Source: Polyrhizophydium stewartii (Eukaryota; Chytridiomycota; Chytridiomycetes; Rhizophydiales). Taken from it: 45,957 bases of DNA. Both the position numbers and the translations under genes were made by a program. The stretch is taken from assembly GCA_027604665.1 (NCBI GenBank), contig JADGIZ010000019.1:1-45957 (forward strand), written 5' to 3'. This document shows positions 1-15,421 of the stretch, one piece after another (position 1 is the first letter of the stretch; each line of letters opens with the position of its first letter). Under the pieces are notes generated by a model. It was given only the letters and a program-made list of their open reading frames with translations, was not told where the DNA came from and searched no databases.

Positions 1-23
1 GGGTGTGTGTGTGGGGGGGGGGA
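1..23. repeat. GT then poly-G low-complexity tract at left edge
   Basis: The first 23 bases are GT dinucleotides running into a G homopolymer, 20 bases after the H+-ATPase stop. This is likely 3' flanking simple sequence and a plausible assembly break. Confidence 0.6.
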
Positions 24-42
24 GAAGCAACGGCAGCGTCGC

Positions 43-2803
43 TCAGTGCTTCTTTGCGCTGAGCGTGACGTCGCGCCAGTGGCCAACGATGCCGGCCAGG
101 ACCGCAGCACGGCGAAGCTTGTCAAGGTTGGCGTTGACGCGCTTCTTGTTGAGGGCGTCCTCGCGGCGTTTGAGGAGCTTGGCGCGGCGGGCGGGTGCGG
201 GCCAGAGCATGGCCGTGAGCTCAAAGGACCAGTACTTGATGACGAGGACCTTGACGACGTCGAGAAGCATGAACATAAGAAACGAGACGGCAAGGACGCC
301 CACACCCCAGCCCCAGCCAATGGCGGTGGCGTCGAGGAAGTGGACGCCGAAAATGGACATGAACATGGCAAAGATCTGGGTGCCGACAATGGCGATCGTG
401 AAGGTCCACGAGGGGATCGAGGTCCAGAACCACGTCTCGACACGGGTCGAGAAGATGACAAAGTGCGGGCACGACGAGACCTGGAGGTACATGATGGTCT
501 GGACGATGCCGTCATGGTCGGGGCCCTGAGGGACGAGGTCGCGGGCAACAAAGTAATGCGCAAACGAGATACCCATGAGCAGGAGGCCGAGGATAAACGA
601 CAGCGAGATGAGCTGGCCGATGCGCCACTTGTCGGGGCGGCGAGAGATCTTGGCGTTGTCAAAGGCAATGACGAGCGTGGCGGCGTCGTTGAGCACGGCA
701 ATCAGGATAATCAGACGGTCGGGCAGCGAGAAGTCAAAGGCCAGCAGCGTGATGAAGAAGAAGATGAGGAAGTGGATGGTCGAGGCGATACGGTAGAGGG
801 CGTACGAGCGCATGCGCTGGAAGATGGCGCGCGAGGTCTTGATGCCGTCAACAATGGTCGAGAGGCCGGGGGCGAGGAGCACAATGTCGGCGGCCGAGCG
901 GGCAGCGTCCGTGCAGCCCTCGACAGCAATGCCAACGTTGGCCTTCTTGAGCGCAGGGGCGTCGTTGACACCGTCACCAGTCATGCCAACGAGCAGGCCG
1001 CGCTTCTGCATGAGCTCGACAACGCGGTACTTGTGCTCGGGAATGACCTGGGCGAAGCCGTCGGCCTTGATGCAGCGGTCAATGAGCGCCTCCTCCTCAA
1101 CGTTGGGGTCAATGAGCTTGCCGGCGTCGAGAATGGCGCGCTGCATGCCGAGACGGTGGGCAACCTCCTTGGCGATGATGAGCTGGTCACCCGTGATCAT
1201 GCGGACACCGACGCCAAACTCGCTGCACTCCTTGATGGTCTGGGCCGAGTCGGGGCGGGGCGGGTCGAGCAGCGAGATCATGCCAATCATCTCAAACTTC
1301 TGGCGCTCGGCGTCAATGGTGCGGGCGACGCCGAGGGCGCGGAGACCGCGGCGGGCAAGGTCAATGACGGCGGTGTTGGCCTCCTCGTGGCCGCCGCACA
1401 TGCGGACAATGACCTGCGGGGCGCCCTTGATGCAGCGGAAGCGCTCGCCCGTGGTCTGGTTGATCACGGTGGCCTCGGTGAACTTGGCGGTCGGGTTGAA
1501 GGGGATGAACTCCTCGACGTGGTAGCCCGGGATGTTGTGGTCCTGGACGGTGCGCTCGCGGAGCAGCGCGACGCGCTCGTGGGCGGCATCGCGGGTGGCC
1601 TTCTCGATGGGGTCCTGCGCGCCGGGCTCCGACGCAAAGTAGGCCATGAGCAGCAGGTCTTCCTCGGTGTAGCGGCCGGTGCCGTTGCCCTCGAGGTTGT
1701 CGGCGGTGCTGCCGCGGTTGGCGAGGTAGGGCTTGTCGAACGTGAGCTGGTTGAGCGTCAGGGTACCCGTCTTGTCCGAGCACAGAATCGAGACCGAGGC
1801 GAGCTCCTCAATGGCGGTGAGGCGCTTGACAATGACCTGCTTCTTGGCGAGCTGCGAGGCGCCGACGGCCATGGTGGCCGACATGACGGTGGGCAGACCG
1901 ACGGGGATGGCGGCAATGGTCAGAATGAGCACCTGCTTGAGGGCGAGCTTGAAGCGCTGGCCCGTCTCGGTGGCCTCGACGTGGTTCTCGTCGTAGACCT
2001 TCTTGGCAGTCATGTTGACGGCGAGGATGATGACGACCATGACGACGGTCATGACAATCAGGAAGTTGCCAATCTGGTTGATGACCTTCTGGAAGTGGCC
2101 TTCCTCGGTGGTGATCGAGATGAGGTTCGCGGCGCGGCCAATGAACGTGTTGATGCCCGTCTTGGTGACGACGGCGAGCTGCTGGCCCTGCTTGACAATC
2201 GACGACGAGTAGACAATCGAGCCCTTGCCCTTGGAGACGGGCAGCGACTCGCCGGTCAGGGCAGCCTGGTCAATCTGGAGCGTGCCCTCGGTGGCGTTGC
2301 CCGTGACGCCGATGCCGAGGAGGCGGGCGTCGGCGGGGATGATGTCGCCGAGACGGAGGGCAATGACGTCGCCGGGCACGAGCAGGGCGGCGTCGACCTC
2401 GACGAGCTCGCCGTTGCGCCAGGCGCGGCACTTGAGGGCCAGGGTGTTCTTGAGGGCGTCGAGGGCCGACTCGGCCTTGGCCTCCTCATGGAAACCAATG
2501 ATGGCGTTGGCGACGAGCACAAAGACCAGGATACCAAAGTCGATCCAGTCGCCGAGAATGGCCGACACAATGGTGGCGAGCTCGAGCAGGTACGAGATGG
2601 CGCCGCCAAAGTACGACAGGAACTTGAGAATCGGGTTGGTCTTCTTCTCGGGGATCTCTGGAGACGGAGAGGGGCGGCGGCAGCGGGCGGCGGCCGCAAG
2701 AAGGCGCCAGGGGCCTCCTCTCACCGTCGAATTGGGCGAAGTGGAGAGAAATCCCGATTCGCCTCGCCAAGCCCCGGCGCCGGCGCTCGCTCTGTTTCTT
2801 CAT
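43..2803 (-). CDS. PMA1: Plasma-membrane H+-ATPase, P-type IIIA (PMA family)
   Basis: This is a proton pump that exports H+ at ATP cost and energises the plasma membrane. The main exon (2657 down to 43) is one long frame with the family motifs: TGES in the actuator domain, AAIPVGLPTVMSATMAVGA in M4, the phosphorylated Asp in DKTGTLT, and TGDGVNDAP in the P domain. Hydrophobic segments for M1-M2, M3-M4 and M5-M10 are visible, followed by a basic C-terminal tail. A 67-nt intron (2658-2724) with donor GACG|GTGAGA joins in phase to a short upstream exon starting ATG at 2803, giving about 897 residues. The segment before EIPEKK is only about 26 residues and does not resemble the usual N-terminus, so the true start may lie further upstream. 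The gene is nearly intronless, unlike its neighbours. Family identity is very secure; the first exon is not. Confidence 0.93.
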
Positions 2804-3113
2804 TCGCGCGGCGAGTGGATGCTCTCCTTCGGCCAACGAGCTTCTTCAAGGCCGCTCGCCAGGCGCGCGCGGAACAGGCGGCGCGTCGGTCCACGGAAGT
2901 CGCCCACCGAACAGCCGCTCTCCGCCCGCGCCGAATCGGTCGATGGGGCAGAAGCTGAGTAAAGCAGACATCTCGGGGCAGCTGGATGTGTATCCGTGGT
3001 GGCGCCGGAACGGGTTGCGGGCGGCTTTCTTGGAAAGGAGCGTCCCTTTTGGGCTGCAGGCGTACTGATCATGCTCGAATGGCTTCACAGAGTGCTCGTG
3101 CTGCGCGCCATGT
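2804..3113. other. Spacer between H+-ATPase and DUF218 gene
   Basis: About 310 bases lie between the proposed ATPase start and the DUF218 stop, both genes on the minus strand. It should hold the ATPase promoter and 5' UTR, and possibly a missed N-terminal exon. I read all three minus frames and found no segment resembling the usual pre-M1 region of PMA proteins. A 42-codon plus-strand ORF lies inside (listed separately). No other structure was recognised. Confidence 0.5.
2943..3068 (+). CDS. Candidate mini-ORF with N-myristoylation-like start
   Basis: A 41-residue frame begins MGQKLSKAD and ends at TGA 3066-3068. Gly2, Ser6 and Lys7 fit the classic N-myristoylation signal (MGxxxSK). No homologue is recognised, and the frame is antisense to the presumed promoter of the H+-ATPase. 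It may be chance, a first exon, or a small lipid-anchored peptide. Confidence that it is translated is low. Confidence 0.15.
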   Translation: MGQKLSKADISGQLDVYPWWRRNGLRAAFLERSVPFGLQAY

Positions 3114-3928
3114 TTAGCCAAGCGCCTCACGGGCGTCATAAGGCGGTGACGTGAAACCGACCTCGCCGGAAAGCCGTTCGGCTGCTCGGCTATCATCTGG
3201 ATCTATGCCAATGTACTCAAATCGGTCTGCAGGATACCCCATCGCAGCGCGATGCATCTTATCAAAGCGCAGACGCTTGAACTCGAAGCCCACAACTGTT
3301 ATATAGGCTGGGTACTTGCCAGTGAACTCGTAATACCGACAAACCGATAGCATGAGGTTGTCCAGTGAGTCCAGGGCGTGCTCCTCGGTTGTCGTGCGGC
3401 CCTCAATCCCCTCAAGCCACCCGAGCGCACGCGCCACGAGCCAGTAGGACTGACCCTCGCTGAGCTGCGTGGCGCCTGCGCGCGTTTGGCCGCTGCCTTT
3501 CGGATGAGCGGAGCCGGCCGACCGGACGATGGGGCCACGGCAGATCTCACCCGCTGAAGATGACGGTGACGGTCGAGTCCATCCGAGCAATGGCTGCAGC
3601 ACGCTCAACGTGCGCAAGCATCGTCGAAAGCTGGCCTTGCTGGAACGGCTCAAGCAGCCACGACTGCGCAGGGTTAGAGCGGAAGCGTAGCACAGCACTC
3701 GCCCCACTCCCCAAGCCGCCTCACGCCTTCGTCCCGCGATGCCAGCAGGTCTGTTCCGGTGAATACGCTGTGTCCCGGGACGATGACGAGGCGACCCGAT
3801 AGGGATGCGGCACCCTGAGAGCGCCGCGCCTGAGCACCGCCGGCACCTCCCAGCACCCAAACCAGCAGCACGACAGCCGCCGCCGCAGCGCCGACCGCCG
3901 CGACCAAGCGCTGCCGCCTCGTTGGCAT
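3114..3928 (-). CDS. DUF218 (YdcF/SanA-like) membrane-anchored protein
   Basis: The three-exon model is 3725-3928, 3551-3663 and 3114-3492 (introns of 61 and 58 nt), in phase throughout and giving 231 residues. The N-terminus has a short basic stretch (MPTRRQRL) then an Ala/Val/Leu segment, a likely signal anchor. The DUF218 core follows: LVIVPGHSVFTG near residue 46, a spliced SGGQTR motif, LSEAQSYW-like LSEGQSYW, the EEHALDSLDNLMLSVCR helix, and ITVVGFEFKRLRF with YIGIDP near the end. Fungal and other eukaryotic members have the same order; bacterial relatives (YdcF, SanA) are envelope proteins of uncertain chemistry. The substrate is unknown. It sits head-to-head with the MMTAG2-like gene (109 bases between ATGs), suggesting a shared promoter region. 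Family call is firm, function is not. Confidence 0.87.
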
Positions 3929-4037
3929 GCGCGGGCGAGCGCGAGGCGGGCGGCCGCTGCGTCCAAGGCGACGCCGGAACCTGCCCTCAGGTCGGCCGCA
4001 CGACGCCAGAGAGCAGGCTCGCCTCGGGACGCAGCGC

Positions 4038-5050
4038 ATGTTCCACCCAACACGCGGAGGCAACCGCGGCGGCCAAGGCCTGTTCCAGTGGGACGGTACG
4101 GTGCCTGATGCGGCGCTACGAGCACACCGCTTCCTCGAACACTTCTCTGACCGTCCGCCGCCGCTGGGCTCGCGCAGACGTCAAGAGCGACCAGCACCGC
4201 GAGAACTACTTGGGACATTCAATCAAAGCATCCGTCGGTCGTTGGCAGCGCGGCAAGGGTGCGTGGCATGCGAGGCGAGCGCAGGTGGCTGCCGCTCACT
4301 TCCTTGCTTCCCGGCTGCATCCGCACACGCAGACCTCGAGTGGTTCAACAAAGAGAGCGGCGCCAGCGCAGAGGTGCAGCAGCAGGAGCTTGATGAAATT
4401 CGCAGGCTCGAGGAAGAGGCCATGGCCGAGGCCCTCGGCGGCCACGTCAAGCGCAGGGTCGACCAGTCAATCAGCAGACAGGAGATCAAACGGCTGATCC
4501 CCCAAGACCTTGGCGCAGAGGAGTTCGATGCGAAGAACGTAACCTCGGGACTTGGATTTGGGCGGTGCGTGTGCCGGATGCCTGCTGCCAGCGCCACTGG
4601 AGTGAGCTGACGCCGACACTCAGCGCCGACATGGGCGGCATCTACCCGCAGTCCGCTGTACAAGATCCGCGAGCCCGCGGCGGGCAGCTGGCGGCCAGCG
4701 AAACTGATCACGGTACCGCCATCGAGCCTGATGCGCCTCGGCAAGACGACAAGCCCGCGAAAGAGCGCAAGTCAAAGAGCAGCAAGCACAAGAAGCACGG
4801 CAAGAGCAAGCGCAGGCGCCGTAGCCGTAGCCGTAGCCGTAGCCGCAGTCTCAGTCGCAGTCGCGGCCCCAGCCCCAGCCGCAGTCACAGTCGCAGCCGC
4901 AGTCGCAGCCCTGAACTGGATCGCGATCGTGGTCGGCACCACGGAGGCGACAATCACGCTGGTCGCCAGCATCGTGATCACCGCGACGAAAGCAGGGATG
5001 CAAGCCCAAGCTCTCGGCGCAGGAGCGGCCGCAGCAGCTCCCACCGATGA
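4038..5050 (+). CDS. MMTAG2: MMTAG2/C1orf35-like nuclear protein with RS-rich tail
   Basis: Four exons (4038-4095, 4178-4258, 4333-4564, 4624-5050) join in phase to a 265-residue protein. The N-terminus MFHPTRGGNRGGQ, then the spliced WDDVKSDQHRENYLGHS and VGRWQRGKD segments, match the conserved start of the MMTAG2 family (human C1orf35 has a closely similar RGGxRGGQ...VKTDKQRENYLG...VGRWQKGRD order). A Glu-rich helix around EIRRLEEEAMAEAL follows, again as in the family. The last exon is a Lys-rich stretch followed by long Arg-Ser repeats, typical of splicing-associated nuclear proteins; the human protein has a Lys-rich tail instead. The molecular role is poorly known. Its stop codon lies 35 bases from the stop of the convergent IWR1 gene. 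Confidence 0.88.
4817..4915 (+). repeat. Hexanucleotide-like repeat coding for RS dipeptides
   Basis: Tandem CGTAGC/CGCAGC-type units encode alternating Arg and Ser in the tail of the MMTAG2-like protein. Degeneracy at third positions shows the dipeptide pattern is kept while the DNA repeat has drifted. Confidence 0.75.
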
Positions 5051-5085
5051 ACATTTTATGGCGTCCCATTCCACAGGCACCGCGA

Positions 5086-5186
5086 CTAGTGCTCGTCGTC
5101 GCCGCTCGCTTCGGCATCATAGCGAGATGCGTATGGGTCATACGCTCGGTCCCGCAGTCCGGCGCGATAGCCGTACTCTTCACCAT

Positions 5187-5217
<31 letters not shown>

Positions 5218-6580
5218 GTCGTCTGCTTCAGATTCCTCGTACAGCAGAATGTCATCGTCATCCTCGTCTTCCTCGTCGGGGTAGTCGTTGGCATAGTAGT
5301 CTTCAGCTGCAGAATACACGGAAATATGCGTCAGCCGTGCAAGCAATAGTTTGCAGAAAGCAGGGTGTTGGCAACCATTTGAGTCATCCGAATCGTGGTC
5401 CTCATCACTGGACAACTCGTCGTCGTCGATAAACATGTCAAACAGGCTGTTCTTGTCATCCACGGCCCTGAAGTCGGACGACGAATGAAACCATCAGCAC
5501 GCCCAGCGCCATGAAGTCCGCCAGTCGGAAGCCTGCACGGCTTTCTCACAGCGTGGCCACACGGGCGGCTTGCAGAGCGGACGCTGCCCGCCCGGCATCG
5601 TCAAAGTAGTACAGATCGTAGACATCATCCGAATCGCCGTCTCTGGGTGGGGCATCGGAAAGTCTTCCCCGCTCGTTGAGAGACAGATATTCGCGCACCA
5701 TGGGCATCAGGTTGCAAGTGATCTCATCCTGCTGTTCTCTTTGTGCGCCCCATATGGGCCGTCAGCATCAGGCTGCTAGGAGACGGCCGCCGCCCACGAT
5801 CCTCACATCCCAAGCCCCTCTCGATCAATGTCGACAACCTGGAGACGACAAAGTGGTCAGACATCACAGGAGAGCGGCCCAACCTGGAATATCAAGCTCA
5901 CATTGAATGCTCCGCCAACTATCAGCTGACGCCGTTGCTCGACGATGCGGTACCGCGCCGCCTTGGCCTCGGCAAGCTTGGAAGCCGCGAGCACGTCGCG
6001 GCGGCTGTCGACGGCCGCTGCTTGCGCACGCCTCGGCGACGGCCGCGGGCGCTGGGCAAGCCTTGCCAGAGTCTCCTGTACGTCCGCAGCGCAGTTTTGG
6101 GAGTTGCAGGTCAGCCGCAGGCAGACCAAGCCCCCGGCCGCTCGCCGTGCGCGCAAGCTCACGCCCAAGACGGTCGAACGTTGTGCGCCGAGCTTTGCAA
6201 GATCCTCAGAGACGACAGAGTCGAACAGCCGAAAGACCTTGGCCTCTGCACGAGTGGCTTCAGCGCACGCCTCGCAGGCGGATCCGTTCTGCCCAGTGGC
6301 TCCTACCGGCGACGGAGCGCAGGCGCTTGTCCTTGCCCTCTTGAGCGACGAGGAGTGTATCGATGGGGTCCTCGTTGCGCTTTCGCTTGATTCTGAGAAG
6401 GGTGACTGCCCGTGCGCCATCGGCCGCCGCCGCTGCCGCTGCTGCCGCCGACGCCGCCGGGCCTGCACCGCCACGGTCGCCAGCCGTAGCAGGCGCCTCA
6501 GGTTCGGCTGCTCTGGGCACACCCGCTGCCAGGTCTGGCGCAGCCGCGCCAGCGTGCGCATCGGCCTCAACGGCTGTCAT
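5086..6580 (-). CDS. IWR1: IWR1/SLC7A6OS-like RNA polymerase II nuclear import factor
   Basis: Seven exons (6307-6580, 6163-6245, 5902-6075, 5807-5838, 5550-5738, 5376-5467, 5086-5306) sum to 354 residues. Family landmarks in order: LLRIKRKRNEDP near residue 60, VFRLFDSV, ARYRIVEQRR, FNVVDID, DDVYDLYY, and the acidic ANDYPDEED motif near the C-terminus. All are seen in SLC7A6OS/Iwr1 proteins, which in yeast bind RNA polymerase II in the cytoplasm and bring it into the nucleus. The N-terminus has an Ala-rich expansion not typical of the family, and a run of about 12 Asp follows the Iwr1 motif. Exon 3 assumes an in-frame 87-nt intron. It lies 95 bases downstream of the PRP16 stop on the same strand. 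Identity is high confidence; the exact start is moderate. Confidence 0.9.
5188..5217 (+). repeat. (ATC)10 trinucleotide repeat coding for poly-Asp
   Basis: Ten perfect ATC units on the plus strand read as GAT (Asp) on the coding minus strand, just after the Iwr1 motif. Likely length-polymorphic. Confidence 0.9.
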
Positions 6581-6675
6581 CGGCTCAAGAGCAAACTTCT
6601 CGCAGGCGACGGATGCCGGATGCCATCCCAAGAAGCCATGCAGCACAACAGACGGGGCGAGTTTATCGAGACGCT

Positions 6676-11746
<5,071 letters not shown>

Positions 11747-11758
11747 CTCGACGGCAAA
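11747..11758. promoter_or_regulatory. 12-base gap between divergent PRP16 and DAW1 start codons
   Basis: Only the 12 bases ctcgacggcaaa separate the PRP16 ATG (11746, minus) from the DAW1 ATG (11759, plus). Unless one start is wrong, each transcript's 5' UTR and promoter must overlap the first exon of the other gene. Confidence 0.55.
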
Positions 11759-13687
11759 ATGGCAACGACGACAAACGCCAAGCTCAAACGCCTGCTGCTG
11801 CGCTACTTCCCTCCCGGCGTCATCCTCGAGTTCGAGCATGCGGGCGCGCTGCGCATACGCCCGATAGACCTTCTGGACCTGGATGTGAAGTAGGCCGGCC
11901 CTCTCACCTCTTGTTGCGCGGTCGCGCCGACGCGCTGACGCGGCACAGCTCCGACGTCGCGGCCCTCACACAAGACATCATCGACGCTGAGCCGCTGATA
12001 CCGCAGTCCAAGGCCGCGCAGCTGCAAGAGCTTCTTACACGTGAGCCTCCGGCTTGCCTGAGTCGCGCCGATGTCAGAGTCGGCTCCCGTCTTTTGGGAC
12101 GCTCACAGTCCGCGGAGCGTAGGCTTGAAAGCCAAAGCGGCGCCATCACGCCTTCCGCACTATGAGCTCATGCGCTCGCTCAGAGCCCATGTCATGCCCC
12201 TCACCAACTGCGTCTTCACAAAATCTGGCGACCGCTTTATTACTGGGAGCTACGACAGAATCTGCAAGCTGTGGGATACGGCGAGCGGTGCGGAGCTGCT
12301 GAGCCTCTCGGGGCATCAGAACGTTGTCTATGCGCTTGCTTTCAACAATCCGTTTGGGTAAGGCTTGTTTCAAGGAGAAGGACAGGGAGAAAGCTTTAGG
12401 GCAACCCATGTGGATGTCTAATCTGCATACCGCTTTATTCTCCTAAACATCTCGCAGCGACAAGATCGCCACCGGCTCGTTTGACAAAACCGCAAAGGTT
12501 TGTTGATGGCTGCTTGATCAGGCGCTGCGACGCAATTTCTTGACACATGGATTTCAATGCGCGGATAGATATGGGATGCGCAGTCAGGAAAGTGCCACCA
12601 TACGCTCAGAGGCCACACGCAGGAGGTCGTTTGCGTGGCTTTCAACCCGCAAAGCACAGCAGTTGCAACGGGAAGCATGGACAGCCTCGGAATACTCTGG
12701 GACGTTCGCACCGGAGACGAGATTCGAAAGCTGCGTGTAAGTCGAGCGCGTTGAGCGGCATGTATCCGCACGCTTATCAATCAATCATCTGGCTTGGTTT
12801 GCGGCTGCCCATGCAATGTGCTTCATGTTGCTCGCGCTCGTAGGGTCATTCTGGAGAAATCGTCAGCACAGCGTTCAGCCAAGACGGAGCCCTCGTGCTC
12901 ACAGGCTCGTTTGACACGACACTCGGAATATGGGATATGCGCACGAGCGGGTGCGTGTTTGGTTCTTACGTGTTTGTCTGCCTATGATTCAACGCTCTGG
13001 CGGCCGTGGCTCATGCAGAATCGAGCAGACCGGCAATGACGTTAATCGGGCATCGCGGAGAGATCTCCAACGCACAGTTCAACTTCCTCGGGACGCAAGT
13101 CCTGAGCGGATCCATGGATGGAACTGCACGGGTGTGGGATGTGGTGGCTGGAAAGTGTGCGGCGACCATCATGTAAGCAGAGCAACGTGTGATCGATGCA
13201 ATCAAACCTGCAGCCTGCTTACACCAGGCGGATCCATCACCAGGGGCCACGCGGATGAGGTTTTGGATTGCGCTTTTTCCCTACGAGGGCATCTAATTGC
13301 GACCGCATCAGCCGACAGTACAGCGCGACTATTCGATGGCGTGTCATTCCAGGAGCGGCATGTGCTCCGCGGACACACGGGCGAAATCTCCAAGGTCGGA
13401 AGCTCTGCAGCCCTTTCAAAAGCTTACAATAAGCGCAATGCAGAACTCGAGCTGACGTCTGACCCGCACGCCAGGTCACGTTCAACTCTCAGGGCTCACT
13501 TCTTCTGACGTCGAGCAGCGATAAGACAGCGCGGCTCTGGGATACGTCCTCGGGCTGCTGCACACAGGTGCTTGAGGGTCACCATGATGAGATCTTTGGC
13601 AGCGCGTTCAGCTACGAGGGCGAGTATATCGCGACCGCCTCAAAAGACAACACAGTCAATTTGTGGATCGAGGCTTCTCGTCAGTAA
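11759..13687 (+). CDS. DAW1: DAW1/ODA16-like WD40 dynein assembly factor
   Basis: Nine exons (11759-11889, 11949-12040, 12123-12357, 12458-12497, 12569-12736, 12844-12950, 13029-13172, 13244-13394, 13475-13687) join in phase to 426 residues, close to the usual ~415. The start [19 protein letters not shown] and the spliced LLDLDV...DVAALTQDI region are the diagnostic DAW1 N-terminus. WD40 blades follow: [107 protein letters not shown]1/ODA16 is the cargo adaptor that carries outer-arm dynein into cilia by IFT and aids its assembly. Its presence with a dynein heavy chain in one window is notable. Very secure. Confidence 0.97.
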
Positions 13688-13791
13688 ACACGCATAGCTG
13701 AGCAATCCCTGGCCAGGGTTTCAAACAAACAGTTTCTGCGGTTTTGTACATGAAGTTGACCAAATGCAACATCAAGTATCATTTTGCTCCA

Positions 13792-15276
13792 CTAATCGAG
13801 CGAAAAATAGTCCTGAAGGTGGTTCGTGTCAAGGCGGTTTGTCCACTCAAACAGCAGCCCAAAGTCATCATCAATATCAACACCAGGTGGCAGTGGAATG
13901 TTTGCAGCTGGTGTCTGCTCTTTGGCTGTCTTTCCTCGTGACCCAGCCATGCCCTGAGCGTCTCTCGCGATTGTGTCGAGTATCCGTGACGTAAGTTGAT
14001 CGAGACGCTCCGATTTGCTTTGCGATATTTGGCGAGCCAAATCAGCGCACTCGTATTTCTCGGACTGCTTTCTCATGTCCAATCGGACTGATTGGTGTCC
14101 GAGCTCTGTCAAGTGGATAGAGAAACGCAATAATTAGCTGCTGTCGACGCTTGGGCGTGATGTTACGAAAGCCGTTCGGCTTACGCGAAATCGTCAGCTC
14201 GCGCCAGCCGTTATTTCGGCCGCCAAGATGCGGCGCCTTGTAGTCGAGCGAGTTCATAAACTATATCAGTATATGAATTATGCCCAAAAACGAGTGAGCG
14301 CCATAATATGTACCGGCTCGTTTGCTGAATCGTCCGAGGTACCCCACCTGCACGTACTCCATGCGATCAGTGACTTCGTATGGCCGACCGACTTTGAAAA
14401 GGCGACTCTGCTGCTCGTCGGTGAATATGCGCTCCTGGAATGCTCGGTTGCCCATGACAGCGCATGAGTCTTGAGCGGCCTAACGGGCAGGTGCTTTGTC
14501 AGTCATGGCGCGGGTTGTCGGTGATGCGCCGGACAACAGACCTTGCTTCCCGGCTGGATCATCTTGTATCCGCTGAGATATTGCACGCCCATACCTTTGG
14601 TGAAGATCTTGTACATGATCTTTGGTGGAAACGTCTCGCCGCCGAACCTGGCGTTAATTCGCGAAGGTTAGCTTAACTTTCAGCGGCAAGTCCCGGAAGA
14701 CTGACAAGTGCTTTTCAGACCTGAAGCGAACTCTGGTTTGGATGGCGCGGTCTGCGAGAAGCTTCCCTTCTGCAGGAGAGAGGCGCCTGAGTACTTCAGA
14801 TGTAAGGGAGCGCTCCTAGATGCATCTCGCCGAGGTCGTCAGCTCAGTTTCTGAATGGCATTGAAACGCGAGTGGGCCACATACAGCTCGAAACAGGTTG
14901 TGCTTAAGCCACCGAAAGATCTTGCGCTGAGAATGCTGGCGCCATGCCCGCTTGATAGTGTTGGCTGCCGCAGCCCGCTCTTTGCTGTGCGGCGAGTGCG
15001 AGAGCGTGCGATGATGTGTGCGAGTGCGAGTTGCGGCAGCAGTCCCGCGCAACGTGTAAAGGGTCAGCCAGGATGGTCGCAGCGAGCAGCGCATCCGTGG
15101 CTCTGGGCGTACAAAGTTGCATCCCGCCCACGCGAGCAAGGCAGCCAGTCCGAGGCGCTGGCAGGGATTTCCGGTCCGGTCAGAACATCGGTAGCCGCCT
15201 GTACTCCAGCAGCAAGACCCAGCCGCGCATCAGGCGCGTTGGAGTGGATGCCCGTCAGCTCTTGCAGAGATTGCAT
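13792..15276 (-). CDS. MFI: MFI/C11orf65 homologue
   Basis: Seven exons (15113-15276, 14885-14984, 14721-14815, 14542-14647, 14348-14479, 14185-14260, 13792-14105) sum exactly to 328 residues; the human protein is about 313. An IQ-like helix (ANTIKRAWRQHSQRKIFRWLK) is followed by LSPAEGKLLADRA, then VRFRFGGETFPPKIMYKIFT, the family's hallmark FRLGGxxFPPxIYYKIFT. NNGWREL corresponds to the conserved NNGWRPVSD, and the C-terminus LLFEWTNRLDTNHLQDYF to the family's VLNWTNTLNFDEYIASW. In mammals MFI is described as an interactor of the mitochondrial fission factor; nothing here shows that role in a protist. The start ATG at 15276 has an in-frame stop upstream. It is convergent with DAW1 (104-base gap). 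Confidence 0.86.
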
Positions 15277-15421
15277 TCCGACGGCAAAACACAACGTCCC
15301 TTCATTGCGCGGCGTCGCGGTGGGCAGCCAATAAAATGTCTGGTCTGCGAGGATGGATCGCTTCGCAAGAACACTTCATTGCTGCTGCCATGACACGACG
15401 GCTCGGTACATTGGAGGCCGC

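Noticed and set aside
7..2958. 983-residue open frame on the plus strand
   Set aside because: It is exactly antisense to the H+-ATPase, has a biased Gly/Asp/Glu/Val/Arg composition and no family match; it arises from the strong codon bias of the pump gene.
4817..4915. Regular short repeats that could suggest a CRISPR array
   Set aside because: Units are 6 nt without spacers and code for an RS domain in a eukaryotic gene.
5047..5349. Poly-Ile and poly-His runs in plus-strand frames near 5.2 kb and 9.1 kb
   Set aside because: Out-of-frame or antisense readings of ATC/CAT microsatellites, one coding for Asp in IWR1 and the other intronic.
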